Shown here one piece after another: positions 17,114 to 27,076 of a stretch of 64,000 bases of DNA; within the stretch, counting starts at the first letter, position 1, and each line of letters starts with the position of its first letter. Source of the stretch: Planktothrix sp. PCC 11201 (GTDB lineage Bacteria > Cyanobacteriota > Cyanobacteriia > Cyanobacteriales > Microcoleaceae); assembly GCF_900009135.1 (NCBI RefSeq), contig NZ_LT797688.1, positions 713,660-777,659 of the forward strand, written 5' to 3'. The notes below the pieces were generated by a model, which worked only from the letters and a program-made list of their open reading frames with translations, did no database searches and was not told the origin of the DNA. A program made the position numbers and the translations under genes.

Positions 17114-19513
17114 ATGAGTATTTTTAACGAGGAACAAACTGCCAATATCTTAGTAGTAGATGATACGGTCGATAATTTGCGTTTATTAGATACTTTTTTG
17201 AGTGGTTGTGGCTATAATGTTCGGCTGTCCAGGGATGGCAACTTTGCCATTCGATCTGCTTTAGAAGATCCTCCCGATCTGATTTTACTGGATATTATGA
17301 TGCCTCCACCGGATGGCTATGAGATTTGTTCCCAGTTAAAAGCCCATGAACAAACCCGTAATATCCCGATTATTTTTATTAGTGCTAAAGACCAACTTTC
17401 TGATAAAGTTCAGGCTTTTTCTGTGGGAGGAAATGACTATATTACGAAACCTTTTGAATTAGAAGAAGTAGAAATACGAGTTAAAAATCAGCTAAAAATA
17501 TCGAGACTGTCTCAAATTCTGAGTCAACAAAACTCCTTACTGAAGGCGGAGAATAAAATTCAAGAGCGTATCCGATCTTCCCTCAACCTAGAGGATATCT
17601 TGACAACGGCGGTGGAAGAAGTTCGCGAGTTTTTATCGGTGGATCGGGTGTTGATTTACCAGATTTTACCCAATGGAAATCGTAGCGCGATTACGGAATC
17701 AGTGGAACCGGGATGGCCGAGTATTAAAGGTCAAGTTTTTCCTGAAGAAATTTTTATAGGCGAGTTTCAATATTATGATTATCAAGAAAAATTCCTTTTA
17801 ATTGAAGACATTAATCAAGTAACAATGACACCGGCTTTAGAAAATATTCTACGTCAGTTAAAAGTTCAAGCTAAACTGTTAGTTCCCATTGTCAAGGATT
17901 CAAGCCTTTGGGGATTTCTGATCGCCCATAATTGCCGAGGGCCCAGAAAATGGCTTCACTCAGAAATTGAATCAATTCGACACATTAGCATTCAGTTAGC
18001 GATCGCGGTGCAACAATCCACTCTATTTGAACAGGCTAAAGCTGAAATTATCGAGCGTAAAAAAGCAGAAGCAGCCCTAAAAAAAGCCGTGAATGCCGCC
18101 GATATTGCCAACCGAGCTAAAAGTGAATTTCTGGCAAATATGAGCCATGAATTAAGAACACCCCTGAATGCAATTTTAGGTTTTGCCCAATTAATGAATC
18201 ATGATTTATCTCTCAAACCAGACTATCAACGTTATGTAGAAATTATTAACCGGGCGGGAAGTCATCTTTTAGAATTAATTAATGATATTTTAGAAATGTC
18301 TAAAATTGAAGCGGGTAGAGTCACCTTAAATAAAACCGACTTTAATCTGATTTCCTTCCTGAATAACTTACAAAATATTCTCCAAATTCAAGCCTTAAAA
18401 AAAGGATTAAACCTTGTTTTTGAAATCCCCCCTAATATTCCTCAGTTTGTCCAGACCGACGAAGGAAAACTACGTCAAGTTTTAATCAATATTTTAGGCA
18501 ATGCCCTCAAATTTACTCAAATGGGTTCTGTGACCCTGCGGGCTAAATTAAAACCCGAAAATCAGGCTGATCAATCAGTAATTATTTTTGAGATAGAAGA
18601 TACTGGTTTAGGGATTTCTTCAGAAGAAATTAGTCATTTATTTCAAGCTTTTGCCCAAACAGAAACCGGGCGCAAATATCATGAAGGAACCGGATTGGGT
18701 CTAGCCATTAGCCGTAAATTTATTCAATTAATGGGGGGAGATATTACGGTACAAAGTGTCGTTAATCAGGGAACAATTTTCACCTTTGAAATTTTAGTGC
18801 AACGGGTGGAATCTCCAATCCTTCATTCTTCAGTTTTTCACCCCCCTATCCTTCGTTTAGCACCCCAACAACCTAGCTGTAAAATTTTGGCTGTTGATGA
18901 TGTTTTAGAAAGTCGCTTGCTCCTATCAGAAATTCTCAATGGCGTAGGTTTTCAGGTCAAGGAAGCAGAAAATGGTCTACAAGCGGTCGAACTTTTCCAG
19001 ATTTGGAAACCCGATTTAATTTTTATGGATATGCGGATGCCCGTCATGAATGGATTAAAAGCCACCCAAATGATTAAAGCCGATTTACTCACTCACAAAA
19101 CTCTGATTATTGCACTTACCGCTAGTGCTTTTGAAGAAGATAGGGCGATGCTTTTGGCAGCAGGCTGTGATGATTTTATTCGCAAACCGTTCCAGAGGGA
19201 AGACCTCTTAGAAAAAGTTAAGCAACATCTCCAGGTAGAATATATTTATCAAAAGGGGAAAAATAGAGAACTTGAGAACCTGGAAAAATCAGAAACTTTA
19301 CCAACCGAAGATATCAAGTTACACCTAGCAAAAATGCCACCAAAATGGGTAGAACAACTCCATGAATATGCCTCTCAATGTAGTGATAATGGAATTATGG
19401 TTTTACTCCAACAAATCCCCCCTGAAAATGTAGCTTTAACCCAAGCTCTAACCTCTTTAGTTGATAACTTTCAGTTTGATAAAATTTTAGCCTTGCTGGT
19501 TATTGATAAATAG
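17114..19513 (+). CDS. Hybrid histidine kinase REC-GAF-HK-REC
   Basis: A 799-residue cytoplasmic hybrid kinase. An N-terminal receiver (10-130, phospho-Asp60 in LILLDIMMP) is followed by a GAF domain (about 150-310; SVDRVLIYQ, and no obvious bilin-binding Cys). Next come HisKA with His345 in SHELRTPL, HATPase (NILGNALKF, GTGLGLAIS) and a second receiver (about 588-705, Asp639 in FMDMRMP). The C-terminal tail (about 720-799) looks like the helical extension seen at the end of the preceding protein. The gene starts 8 bp after the stop of the 2023-residue kinase, without a visible Shine-Dalgarno, so translational coupling is likely. It is a natural phosphorelay partner of that protein. Confidence 0.93.
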   Translation: MSIFNEEQTANILVVDDTVDNLRLLDTFLSGCGYNVRLSRDGNFAIRSALEDPPDLILLDIMMPPPDGYEICSQLKAHEQTRNIPIIFISAKDQLSDKVQAFSVGGNDYITKPFELEEVEIRVKNQLKISRLSQILSQQNSLLKAENKIQERIRSSLNLEDILTTAVEEVREFLSVDRVLIYQILPNGNRSAITESVEPGWPSIKGQVFPEEIFIGEFQYYDYQEKFLLIEDINQVTMTPALENILRQLKVQAKLLVPIVKDSSLWGFLIAHNCRGPRKWLHSEIESIRHISIQLAIAVQQSTLFEQAKAEIIERKKAEAALKKAVNAADIANRAKSEFLANMSHELRTPLNAILGFAQLMNHDLSLKPDYQRYVEIINRAGSHLLELINDILEMSKIEAGRVTLNKTDFNLISFLNNLQNILQIQALKKGLNLVFEIPPNIPQFVQTDEGKLRQVLINILGNALKFTQMGSVTLRAKLKPENQADQSVIIFEIEDTGLGISSEEISHLFQAFAQTETGRKYHEGTGLGLAISRKFIQLMGGDITVQSVVNQGTIFTFEILVQRVESPILHSSVFHPPILRLAPQQPSCKILAVDDVLESRLLLSEILNGVGFQVKEAENGLQAVELFQIWKPDLIFMDMRMPVMNGLKATQMIKADLLTHKTLIIALTASAFEEDRAMLLAAGCDDFIRKPFQREDLLEKVKQHLQVEYIYQKGKNRELENLEKSETLPTEDIKLHLAKMPPKWVEQLHEYASQCSDNGIMVLLQQIPPENVALTQALTSLVDNFQFDKILALLVIDK

Positions 19514-19570
19514 GTGATGGGTAATTACGAATTATGAATTACGAATGGGTAATAAACTGATGACTGATTA
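19514..19570. repeat. STRR-type repeats between convergent genes
   Basis: GATGGGTAATTACGAATT, a second ATTACGAATGGGTAAT and then AACTGATGACTGATTA. The same three string types recur at 1-55, 44788-44826 and 46697-46757. The block separates the kinase operon from the convergent phosphoesterase gene. Confidence 0.7.
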
Positions 19571-19585
19571 TTTTTTACTATTGCT

Positions 19586-20527
19586 TTATAAACGAATGAT
19601 TCCTTGATCAAATACTTGATCATTCGTATCAATTGCTTGAATTACCATCCGATCTGCATAAACCTCAATTGCGGTAAATCCAAGGGTTGAGGTGGCAGTT
19701 GCTGTCCACTCTGAACTTCCTACAGGACGTATACTTGCCCCTCCATTACCATTAACTAAATAAGTTGTACCATGAATAGGTTGGGTACGTTCATAATTAT
19801 GTTCATGACCATTCATATAGAGTTGAACCCCATATTTTTTAAATAAAGGAGTTAAGCGATTGATCAATGCTGGGTTCACACCATATAACCCAGAAGAATA
19901 CATCGGAAAGTGACTATAAACAATTTTCCAAGGAGTTTGACTCCGTTGAAGTTGGTCTTCTAACCAAGGTATTTGTTTGTCCCAATCGGCATTATCATTC
20001 GCATCTAAAACGAAAAATTGTACCGGATAATATTTAAATGTATAGTAACGACCCTGCATATTAAATAAAGGATAAGTCACCTGTCGATTACCATTTTCTG
20101 TTCTAATATCATGGTTTCCTAAACAGGCATAAAATTTAACATTTTGTTCTAGTAAAGATTGATAGGGTTTTTCAAATACATCCTTGATTTTTTCAATTTC
20201 ACCATTAGTATAAATATTATCTCCGAGTAAAGTAACCACTTGAAAAGGATGATTTTGATGATAGCGAACCATTGCCTTTGCAACTTCATATTGTCCTGTT
20301 TCTCCCGTTCCCGCATCTCCAATAGTGACAAAACGAAATAGGAGTTTATCTTTCGGAATGGATGCGATAGTGTAGTCGCCACCTTGCGGCATCGCACCGT
20401 TCCCAGGAGAAATTTGTTGTTCAAGCATCTCAGGAAAGCTCAGGATTTTTCGAGTAGTTCCCAATCCGATAAAACCAGCAGCACTCAAGCTCGCTAAAAA
20501 TAGAAATTGACGTCTTTTTAAGGACAT
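19586..20527 (-). CDS. Tat-exported metallophosphoesterase
   Basis: A 313-residue calcineurin-like or purple-acid-phosphatase-like phosphoesterase. The N-terminus (KRRQFLFL, then a hydrophobic Ala/Gly stretch to about residue 25) is a twin-arginine signal, so the enzyme should act in the periplasm or on the surface. The dimetal motifs are all present in order: GDAG (70-73), GDN (102-104), GNHD (137-140), YSHFP (His206) and GHEHNYE (240-246). The substrate is unknown; phosphate scavenging from organic phosphate is a reasonable inference. It is a single gene convergent with the kinase operon and divergent from the RNase III gene. Confidence 0.9.
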   Translation of the reverse strand: MSLKRRQFLFLASLSAAGFIGLGTTRKILSFPEMLEQQISPGNGAMPQGGDYTIASIPKDKLLFRFVTIGDAGTGETGQYEVAKAMVRYHQNHPFQVVTLLGDNIYTNGEIEKIKDVFEKPYQSLLEQNVKFYACLGNHDIRTENGNRQVTYPLFNMQGRYYTFKYYPVQFFVLDANDNADWDKQIPWLEDQLQRSQTPWKIVYSHFPMYSSGLYGVNPALINRLTPLFKKYGVQLYMNGHEHNYERTQPIHGTTYLVNGNGGASIRPVGSSEWTATATSTLGFTAIEVYADRMVIQAIDTNDQVFDQGIIRL

Positions 20528-20895
20528 AGGTAAGAGTAAATCAACTAATTATAAACATACTTTTAGTATAGAGCAATCCGCGCCGGGATGCTAATATAAA
20601 ATCAGATTTAGTAATGACTTTTTTTAATAATTGGAGTTAATCGCCACCTGCTTCTGAAGTCAAATAACGTTGAATCTCCCTGGGTTGACTTTCCATTATG
20701 ATCATTATAGCGATCGCTCATTCCCCATTGTATTAAATTTTGGGATAGCAAAAAAATATCAGTTTTTCAGAAATCGAATATTGTCGAGTTGTAGTTAAGG
20801 TCTAAGTTACTCAACCTATGGTATCAAGCTGTTTACCGGTATTGATAGGTGTGGCTTTTTGTTTTGAGCTATTTTAGTAAAAGGATGAACTTAAA
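20528..20895. other. Divergent intergenic region
   Basis: 368 bp between the phosphoesterase and RNase III genes. It holds one HIP1 octamer (near 20711) and AT-rich sequence; no gene is seen. A ribosome site AAGGAT precedes the RNase III ATG by about 10 bases. Promoter boxes are not convincing. Confidence 0.5.
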
Positions 20896-22071
20896 ATGCA
20901 ACTCAGCAACCATGATAGAATAGGTCAATCTTTGACATTATTAAGTCAAGCATTATCTCCTTATGTCGAGCAAAAAATGAGGGAATTTGATGACAATAAA
21001 TGGTTTGATAAGGAGAAAAAACGCATCTCGAATAAAAACAATTCTAATCACAGCAATGAAGAAATTATTCAAGATCTTTCCGTATTATTAAATGTTATTA
21101 ATCAACGCTGGGATAAAGTTTTCAAACAATATTTATCCCCCGAAAGAGGTTTAGTGAATGAACTGATTAAAGTCCGAAACAAATGGGCACATAATAATCG
21201 CTTTTTAGCAGAAGACGCTTTTCGGGATTTAGATAGTATTCATCGGTTACTGGTGAAAATTGGTGCTGAACAGGAAAAGGTCGTTTATGATCATAAACAA
21301 ATTGTTTTACAACGTGTTTTTCAAAAACAATCTAATTTTTCTCAAGCTCAAATGTCTCAAGCAGATGAGCAAATTCGAGAGCAATTGAAAGAACTTTTAG
21401 ATATCATTCCGTTTCAAGATGCAAGATTATTATTACGAGCATTAACCCATCGCAGTTATATGTTTGAAAATCCAACTAAAACACAAGGAGATAACGAACA
21501 ACTGGAATTTTTAGGGGATTCTGTATTACAATTTTTAGCAGGAGATTATGTCTATGAAAAATATTTTGGTGAACAGGAAGGACAATTGACCCAAAAACGA
21601 GAAAAAATTGTCAGTAATGAAGCGTTAGCAATATTAGCTCAGGATTTTAATTTAGGAAAATGGATAAAATTAGGGAGAGGAGAAGAATTAACCGGAGGTC
21701 GGACAAATCCAACTTTATTAAGTAATACCTTAGAAGCGGTCATTGGAGCTTATTATAAAGATTCTGGTATTGATGCAGTTTGGGAATGGTTAAAACCGAT
21801 GTTAGAACAATTAGAAACCATCAAAATAGAGCCTAACTGTTCTCAGGTATTGAATGATGCTAAAAATACTTTTCAACATTGGGCGAAAACTAATCATCAA
21901 CAAGATCCTGAATATATTGTGATTCAAGAATCTGGAAGTGATCATGATAAAGTTTTTGGTGTGGAAGTTCGAGTCAAGGGTCGTGTTTATGGCTATGGAA
22001 AAGCTACCAAGAAAAAAGAAGCAGAAAAACAAGCTGCTAACGTGGCTTTACAAAAATTAGGATTAATATAA
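20896..22071 (+). CDS. HEPN-like domain fused to RNase III and dsRBD
   Basis: A 391-residue protein. The C-terminal 235 residues are a complete RNase III: signature NEQLEFLGDSV (200-210, with Glu201, Glu204 and Asp208 as metal and catalytic residues), LTQKREKIVSNEAL, the second acidic site LSNTLEAVIGAYY (Glu280), and a dsRNA-binding domain (about 315-390). The N-terminal 130 residues are absent from ordinary RNase III. They form an alpha-helical domain with RNKWAH (94-99), the R-x4-H motif of HEPN ribonucleases, in a context that resembles Swt1-type HEPN. The position of E. coli Asp114 is Asn277. The enzyme cleaves dsRNA; the extra domain may add a second RNase activity or RNA-binding. Alternatively it may be a divergent housekeeping rnc paralogue. 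Confidence 0.85.
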   Translation: MQLSNHDRIGQSLTLLSQALSPYVEQKMREFDDNKWFDKEKKRISNKNNSNHSNEEIIQDLSVLLNVINQRWDKVFKQYLSPERGLVNELIKVRNKWAHNNRFLAEDAFRDLDSIHRLLVKIGAEQEKVVYDHKQIVLQRVFQKQSNFSQAQMSQADEQIREQLKELLDIIPFQDARLLLRALTHRSYMFENPTKTQGDNEQLEFLGDSVLQFLAGDYVYEKYFGEQEGQLTQKREKIVSNEALAILAQDFNLGKWIKLGRGEELTGGRTNPTLLSNTLEAVIGAYYKDSGIDAVWEWLKPMLEQLETIKIEPNCSQVLNDAKNTFQHWAKTNHQQDPEYIVIQESGSDHDKVFGVEVRVKGRVYGYGKATKKKEAEKQAANVALQKLGLI

Positions 22072-22082
22072 AATGATTTGTA

Positions 22083-22137
22083 GGGGTGGGTTCACTCAGA
22101 GCCTTATAACTCACAATTGATGTTTCTAAACCCGCCC
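22083..22137. repeat. Palindromic GGGGTGGGTT...AACCCGCCC repeat
   Basis: Arms at 22083-22092 and 22129-22137 are complementary with one mismatch. A related element lies at 56881-56944. It sits just after the RNase III stop and may act as its terminator or as a REP-like element. Confidence 0.55.
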
Positions 22138-22155
22138 AGACTTTTTCAAAATCGA

Positions 22156-22341
22156 TTATTCTGCATCTCCTTCTATTTCTGGTTCTTTTACCTGAATTGA
22201 GATTTTAAACCCTAAAATATTAAGTAATTCAACAAAAGTATAAATTGCTGTACAACCGCTTACTGTTAAGCAGTCATAAATTTTTTCTTGCTTTTTAATC
22301 AGGTCTTCGGATAAAAGATGCTGACTAGAAAAAGCTCTCAT
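22156..22341 (-). pseudogene. 5'-truncated HigA-like antitoxin remnant
   Basis: 61 codons open from an ATG that lies 3 bp from the end of the adjacent IS. The C-terminal part, TFVELLNILGFKISIQVK, matches the end of HTH-type addiction-module antidotes (consensus of the kind F.TF.KVLNALG.KL...). The helix-turn-helix proper is missing or eroded. It is best read as the 3' part of a gene cut by the insertion element. No toxin gene is next to it, and the upstream half is not recognisable beyond the IS. Confidence 0.5.
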
Positions 22342-22343
22342 GA

Positions 22344-23292
22344 TATCCCTCTTCTGTCACTCTCCGAGTGTTAAAATTAAAGTGTGAAAAGATAAAAACG
22401 CTACAAATGAGGCAGAGCAATGGATGTAGAGTTACAAGTTCTAAAACATTTGGCAAGAGACGCACAATCAACAACGAGAGTAATAGATGAATATTGTGCC
22501 GAGTATAAAGACTTATTCAAAGAAGTAAGAAGTTATGAATGTTTTAAATATTTACATTTAGGAATAATTGCACCAATCAAGAGGAAATCATGGAGTCTGG
22601 CTGCCTTCTAGCCAAAAGGTTAGAGCCAATAAATGGTGTCAATTTAAAAGAGTATTTAGCGACGGAAAATCAGAAAATAGATATATTAGAGAAATAATTT
22701 ATGGTAAAAAAGGAGCGGTAACATATTGGGAGTTAACTACCGATCCAGAAACAATGCCGTCCAATTCTACTTCATTTGTTAAAACGAATCTCCAAGGTAA
22801 ACTCAAGAAAATTGTGGGCAATCTTTATGGATTAAGAACATGGGTAGAATATGGCTTTCGGCAATGTAAACAAGAATTAGGTTGGACAGACTACCGTTTT
22901 ACTAATTTTAAGGATATTGAAAAGTGGTGGTCAATTATTTTTTGTGTTTACACAATGATTAGTTTAAATTCTCCCGCTTTTTTCGGCTTGAATCAAGCTC
23001 GTCAAATTGAACCTCATGTACAAGAAAGTAATTCTGTTGATTTTTCTGAGCATCAACAATGGGATCATGAACACGGATGGAAGAATGTGCTAAATAATCT
23101 TCGCTTAATTGTCCAACCACTGTTGCTATTTTGGTTAATTTATCCCTGGCTAGATATTTTTCCCAATTCCGATTTATTGCTGGGATTCAATCGTCTCATT
23201 AGTGCCATGAATGGATTTAAACCCTTTTATTCTTCTGGATAATTTAGTTGATTTACTACTTGCTTAATTCGGAGAGTGATAGAAGAGGGATA
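22344..23292 (+). mobile_element. Internally deleted IS701-type insertion sequence
   Basis: A 949-bp element bounded by 24-bp terminal inverted repeats at 22344-22367 and 23269-23292, which differ at one position (both ends begin TATCCCTCTTCT). No target duplication is evident in the flanks. It contains the two ends of one transposase gene with the central part lost. Intact relatives are larger, with a transposase of around 400 residues (from memory of the family). Confidence 0.85.
22420..23242 (+). pseudogene. IS701-type transposase with central deletion
   Basis: The N-terminal piece (22420 to about 22590, MDVELQVLKHLARDAQ) is fused out of frame to a C-terminal piece (from about 22585, HGVWLPSSQKVRANKW, to the stop at 23242). 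The junction lies around the shared bases TCAT near 22589, as expected for a microhomology deletion. The lost middle would have carried the first two catalytic aspartates. The C-terminal piece keeps WVEYGFRQCKQELGW with the third acidic residue. No functional transposase can be made. Confidence 0.85.
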
Positions 23293-23654
23293 CAACCTAT
23301 TTAGGATTGCTCTATGAATATTTTTACCGCTAAAATTGAAAAGATGAATTCAGAAGTCAAAGTGATGGCTTCCCAGATTTTGAAATGATAGGAGAAAAGC
23401 GATTCACTGATTAATGGTAAGCGGTAAAATAAAATAAATTGCATACTGATAATGGCGATATTCTTCATGGCGCGATCGCTCCATTCAGAATGACAGTGGC
23501 AATAATTTTTTATCAGGGCTTAGTCTACCTATTTTTGTTTTTCAACCCTAAAAATTAGATCTGGAGCCTCTACCACCCTAATAGCAGGGCTTCAGACCCA
23601 ATTTAGGGGAGTGTATAGCGGTCTTGAAAGTTTCTATTTAAAAAGCAACTTTTC
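23293..23654. other. Non-coding region after the IS
   Basis: 362 bp with one HIP1 octamer (23471-23479 region) and no supported gene. A 24-codon plus-strand frame at 23314 has no family resemblance. The far end is the 3' side of thioredoxin. Confidence 0.45.
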
Positions 23655-23987
23655 CTATGCAGATAAACCAGCTTCTAGCCAATCGATTAATTTAGATTTA
23701 GGAATGGCTCCTTCATGGGACTGGACAACTTCCCCGGCTTTAAATAATTTTAAAGCGGGAACTCCTTCTACTTTATAGGATTTCACGGTAATCGGATTGA
23801 GATCGATCTCCATTTTCACCACTTTTAAGCGATCGCTATAGGTTGTGGCGATCGCTTCCATAGAAGGAGACACAAGCCGACAAGGGCCACACCAACCCGC
23901 CCAAAAATAGACCAAAACCGGTGATTCTGCTTGGAGAACTTCAGAGTCAAATTCTGAATCTTCAATGACAAGAAGGTGATTACTCAT
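23655..23987 (-). CDS. trxA: Thioredoxin
   Basis: A 110-residue thioredoxin with the classic active site WCGPC (Cys33 and Cys36), the buried acid near residue 27 replaced in VYFWAGW, and the cis-proline at Pro77 in EGVPALKLF. It is a cytoplasmic protein disulfide reductant. The sequence is closer to the divergent cyanobacterial thioredoxins than to the main m-type, judging from the N-terminus SNHLLVIEDSEFDSEVL. It is a single gene with its start 245 bp from topA in the opposite direction. Confidence 0.93.
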   Translation of the reverse strand: MSNHLLVIEDSEFDSEVLQAESPVLVYFWAGWCGPCRLVSPSMEAIATTYSDRLKVVKMEIDLNPITVKSYKVEGVPALKLFKAGEVVQSHEGAIPKSKLIDWLEAGLSA

Positions 23988-24232
23988 AGTTATTTAGGTG
24001 ATGGATTGACTAGAAATTTTTGCTATCGTTCAGATCCAGCTTCAACTGTCTTCAGTTGGGCATCTAAAATTTAATCATATCCTGAGTGTGTGGATATCCC
24101 CTCACCTAACCCTTTCAGGGTTTGTGAAAAGTTTTGTGGGTAAAGGTGGTGCTAATATTGTCAACAAAAGCAATTCCCAACGCTTTTCTTCATTCCCCAA
24201 GTCCGGTGTTTGCTGTAACCTGAGAAGGTGCT

Positions 24233-26923
24233 ATGTCAACTTTAGTCATCGTTGAATCTCCAACCAAAGCCCGTACCATTCGCAACTTCTTACCATCGAG
24301 TTATCGGGTAGAAGCCTCAATGGGTCATGTCCGTGACCTTCCACCCTCTGCTGAGGAAATCCCCGAAGAATATAAGGGAGAAACCTGGGCTAAATTGGGG
24401 GTGAATGTGGAAGGGAACTTTGAACCCATTTACGTTATCCCCAAAGATAAGCAAAAAATTGTTAAAGAACTCAAAGCCGCCCTCAAAGAAGCGGACGAAC
24501 TCGTGCTCGCTACTGACGAAGACCGCGAGGGAGAGAGTATTAGTTGGCATCTACTCCAAATTCTGAAACCGAAAGTCCCCATTAAACGGATGGTGTTTCA
24601 CGAAATTACCCAAGAGGCAATTCGTGAAGCCCTAAAAAATTGTCGCACCGTTGATGAAGAACTGGTTCATGCTCAGGAAACCCGCCGCATCCTCGACCGC
24701 CTCTATGGTTATACCCTTTCCCCCCTGTTGTGGAAAAAAATTGCCAAGGGATTATCCGCCGGCCGGGTACAGTCCGTGGCCGTGCGTTTACTGGTCAGCC
24801 GAGAACGGGAGCGTCGGGCCTTCCGGTCTGGGGGATATTGGGATTTAAAAGCCCTGCTGGAACATACCCAGAGTCGATTTGATTCTAAACTGGTGAGTCT
24901 GGCCGGGGTAAAAGTCGCAACCGGGAGCGATTTCGATGAAAGTACGGGAAAAATTGCCGCTGGCCGGAAGGTCGTTTTACTAGATGAAGCCCAAGCGGAC
25001 GCTTTAAAACAAAGGTTATCGGGTAAACCCTGGACGGTTGCCAACTTAGAGGAAAAGGCCGTTACTCGCAAACCCTCTCCTCCGTTTACCACCTCCACCT
25101 TGCAACAGGAATCCAACCGTAAACTCCGGTTAAGTGCCCGTCAAACCATGCAAACGGCCCAGAGTTTGTATGAGCGGGGTTATATAACTTATATGAGAAC
25201 GGATTCTGTGCATTTATCAGAGCAAGCGATTACCGCCGCCCGGGAATGTGTGGAACAAAAATATGGGAAAAACTACCTCAGTCCCAAACCCCGACAATAT
25301 ACGACGAAATCCAAAGGAGCGCAGGAAGCCCACGAAGCCATCCGTCCGGCGGGCAGTTCTTTCCGTACTCCCCAAGAAACAGCCCTGAGTGGGGCGGAAC
25401 TCAACCTCTATGATTTAATTTGGAAGCGTACCGTGGCTTCCCAGATGGCCGACTCCCGCCAAACCAATATTACCGTTGAGTTAAAGGTTGAGGATGCCGG
25501 ATTCCGCAGTACCGGAAAACGGATTGATTTTCCCGGGTTCCTGCGGGCCTATGTGGAGGGTTCCGACGACCCAGAAGCGGCCTTGGAAGACCAAGAGGTA
25601 TTATTACCCCCCCTGAAAGTGGGTGACCATCCCGACTGCAAAAAGTTAGATGTAGTTGGACATGAAACCCAACCCCCAGCCCGATTTACGGAAGCATCTT
25701 TAGTTAAAACCCTAGAAAGTGAAGGCATTGGTCGCCCTAGTACCTACGCCAGCGTGATTGGAACCATTATTGATCGGGGGTATGTTCAGTTAAAAAATAA
25801 CGCCCTGATTCCAACTTTTACGGCCTTTGCGGTTACCAACCTCCTAGAAACATACTTCCCGGATTTGGTGGATTTGCGATTTACCGCCCGCATGGAAGAC
25901 ACCCTGGATGATATTGCTACCGGAGAAGCTCCTTGGCTACCCTATTTGGAAAAATTCTATTTAGGGGATGCGGGACTGGAACATCAGGTTAAGGATCAAG
26001 AAAGTAAAATTGATACCAAAGTCGCCCGAACGATTGAGTTAGAACAGTTGGGGGATGAGGATGATCCGATTCAATATCGCGTCTGTATCGGTAAGTTTGG
26101 CCCCTATATTGAGGCGGGAACGGGAGAGGAGATGATTACCGCTTCCATTCCCCAGGATTTGACTCCGGCGGATTTAACCCCGGAGGTAATTCGGGAATTG
26201 GTGGGACAAAAAACCGAAGGGCCAGAAAAATTGGGGGTTCACCCCGAAACGGGGGAAACTATCTATATCTTAATCGGCCCCTATGGCCCCTATGTGCAGT
26301 TGGGGTTAGAAGCAGAAGATAGTAAAAAACCGAAACGGGTCTCTATTCCTAAAGGTGTGGAGAAAGAGAACGTCACCCTGGACATGGCCCTGGGGTTATT
26401 GGCCTTACCCCGACTGTTGGGAACCCATCCTGAAACCGAAGCTAAGATTAAAGCCGCTGTGGGGCCGTTTGGGCCATACGTGGTTCATGACCAGGGGAAA
26501 GAGGGTAAGGATTATCGGTCGGTGAAAGCCCCGGATGATATTTTAACCATTAGTTTAGAACGGGCTTTAGAACTGTTAGCCCAACCGAAAACCAGTGGTC
26601 GAGGAGGACGGGGTAAAAAAGAAGTTCCGCCTTTACGCGAGTTAGGAACCCATCCCGCAGATGATGAACCTGTGAATGTTTATGATGGCCGTTATGGGCC
26701 CTATGTTAAACATGGGAAAATCAATGCTTCCTTACCCAAGGATGCGGCGGTAGAGGCGTTTACCTTAGCCCAAGCGTTGGAATTGTTGGCGGCAAAGGCG
26801 GATTCGGGTTCGAGTTCTAGGAGTAAGTCTAAAACGACAAAAACAGCTTCTAAAACCACAGCTAAAACCACCAAAACCACCACTAAAAAATCCTCAACTA
26901 CTAGCAAAAAAACTAGCTCTTAG
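24233..26923 (+). CDS. topA: DNA topoisomerase I
   Basis: An 896-residue type IA topoisomerase that relaxes negative supercoils. The N-terminal Toprim domain has [10 protein letters not shown] and [13 protein letters not shown], with the metal-binding acidic residues. The catalytic tyrosine is Tyr320 in [10 protein letters not shown]. The C-terminal half carries repeated small domains with the motif FGPY/YGPY (four copies: [40 protein letters not shown]). These replace the zinc fingers of E. coli TopA, as is usual in cyanobacteria. The last about 40 residues are a Lys/Ser/Thr tail likely to bind DNA non-specifically. It stands alone with a 230-bp leader region. Confidence 0.97.
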   Translation: MSTLVIVESPTKARTIRNFLPSSYRVEASMGHVRDLPPSAEEIPEEYKGETWAKLGVNVEGNFEPIYVIPKDKQKIVKELKAALKEADELVLATDEDREGESISWHLLQILKPKVPIKRMVFHEITQEAIREALKNCRTVDEELVHAQETRRILDRLYGYTLSPLLWKKIAKGLSAGRVQSVAVRLLVSRERERRAFRSGGYWDLKALLEHTQSRFDSKLVSLAGVKVATGSDFDESTGKIAAGRKVVLLDEAQADALKQRLSGKPWTVANLEEKAVTRKPSPPFTTSTLQQESNRKLRLSARQTMQTAQSLYERGYITYMRTDSVHLSEQAITAARECVEQKYGKNYLSPKPRQYTTKSKGAQEAHEAIRPAGSSFRTPQETALSGAELNLYDLIWKRTVASQMADSRQTNITVELKVEDAGFRSTGKRIDFPGFLRAYVEGSDDPEAALEDQEVLLPPLKVGDHPDCKKLDVVGHETQPPARFTEASLVKTLESEGIGRPSTYASVIGTIIDRGYVQLKNNALIPTFTAFAVTNLLETYFPDLVDLRFTARMEDTLDDIATGEAPWLPYLEKFYLGDAGLEHQVKDQESKIDTKVARTIELEQLGDEDDPIQYRVCIGKFGPYIEAGTGEEMITASIPQDLTPADLTPEVIRELVGQKTEGPEKLGVHPETGETIYILIGPYGPYVQLGLEAEDSKKPKRVSIPKGVEKENVTLDMALGLLALPRLLGTHPETEAKIKAAVGPFGPYVVHDQGKEGKDYRSVKAPDDILTISLERALELLAQPKTSGRGGRGKKEVPPLRELGTHPADDEPVNVYDGRYGPYVKHGKINASLPKDAAVEAFTLAQALELLAAKADSGSSSRSKSKTTKTASKTTAKTTKTTTKKSSTTSKKTSS

Positions 26924-27076
26924 TTTATTGTTTAGGATTACTGGCTACCGTTGTCGGGGTGCGAGAAAATACCATAATCACGCATCCCTAACTACAACAA
27001 ATCATAAAGGTTAAAGTTAAACTATTTAATTCAGGAGAAATTTATTCGTCTTGATCAGTGAATAACTTTTGTTTGA

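Noticed and set aside
24317-26907. Several long antisense or alternate frames inside topA
   Set aside because: They are shadows of a high-GC, strongly conserved gene; no start sites or family motifs.
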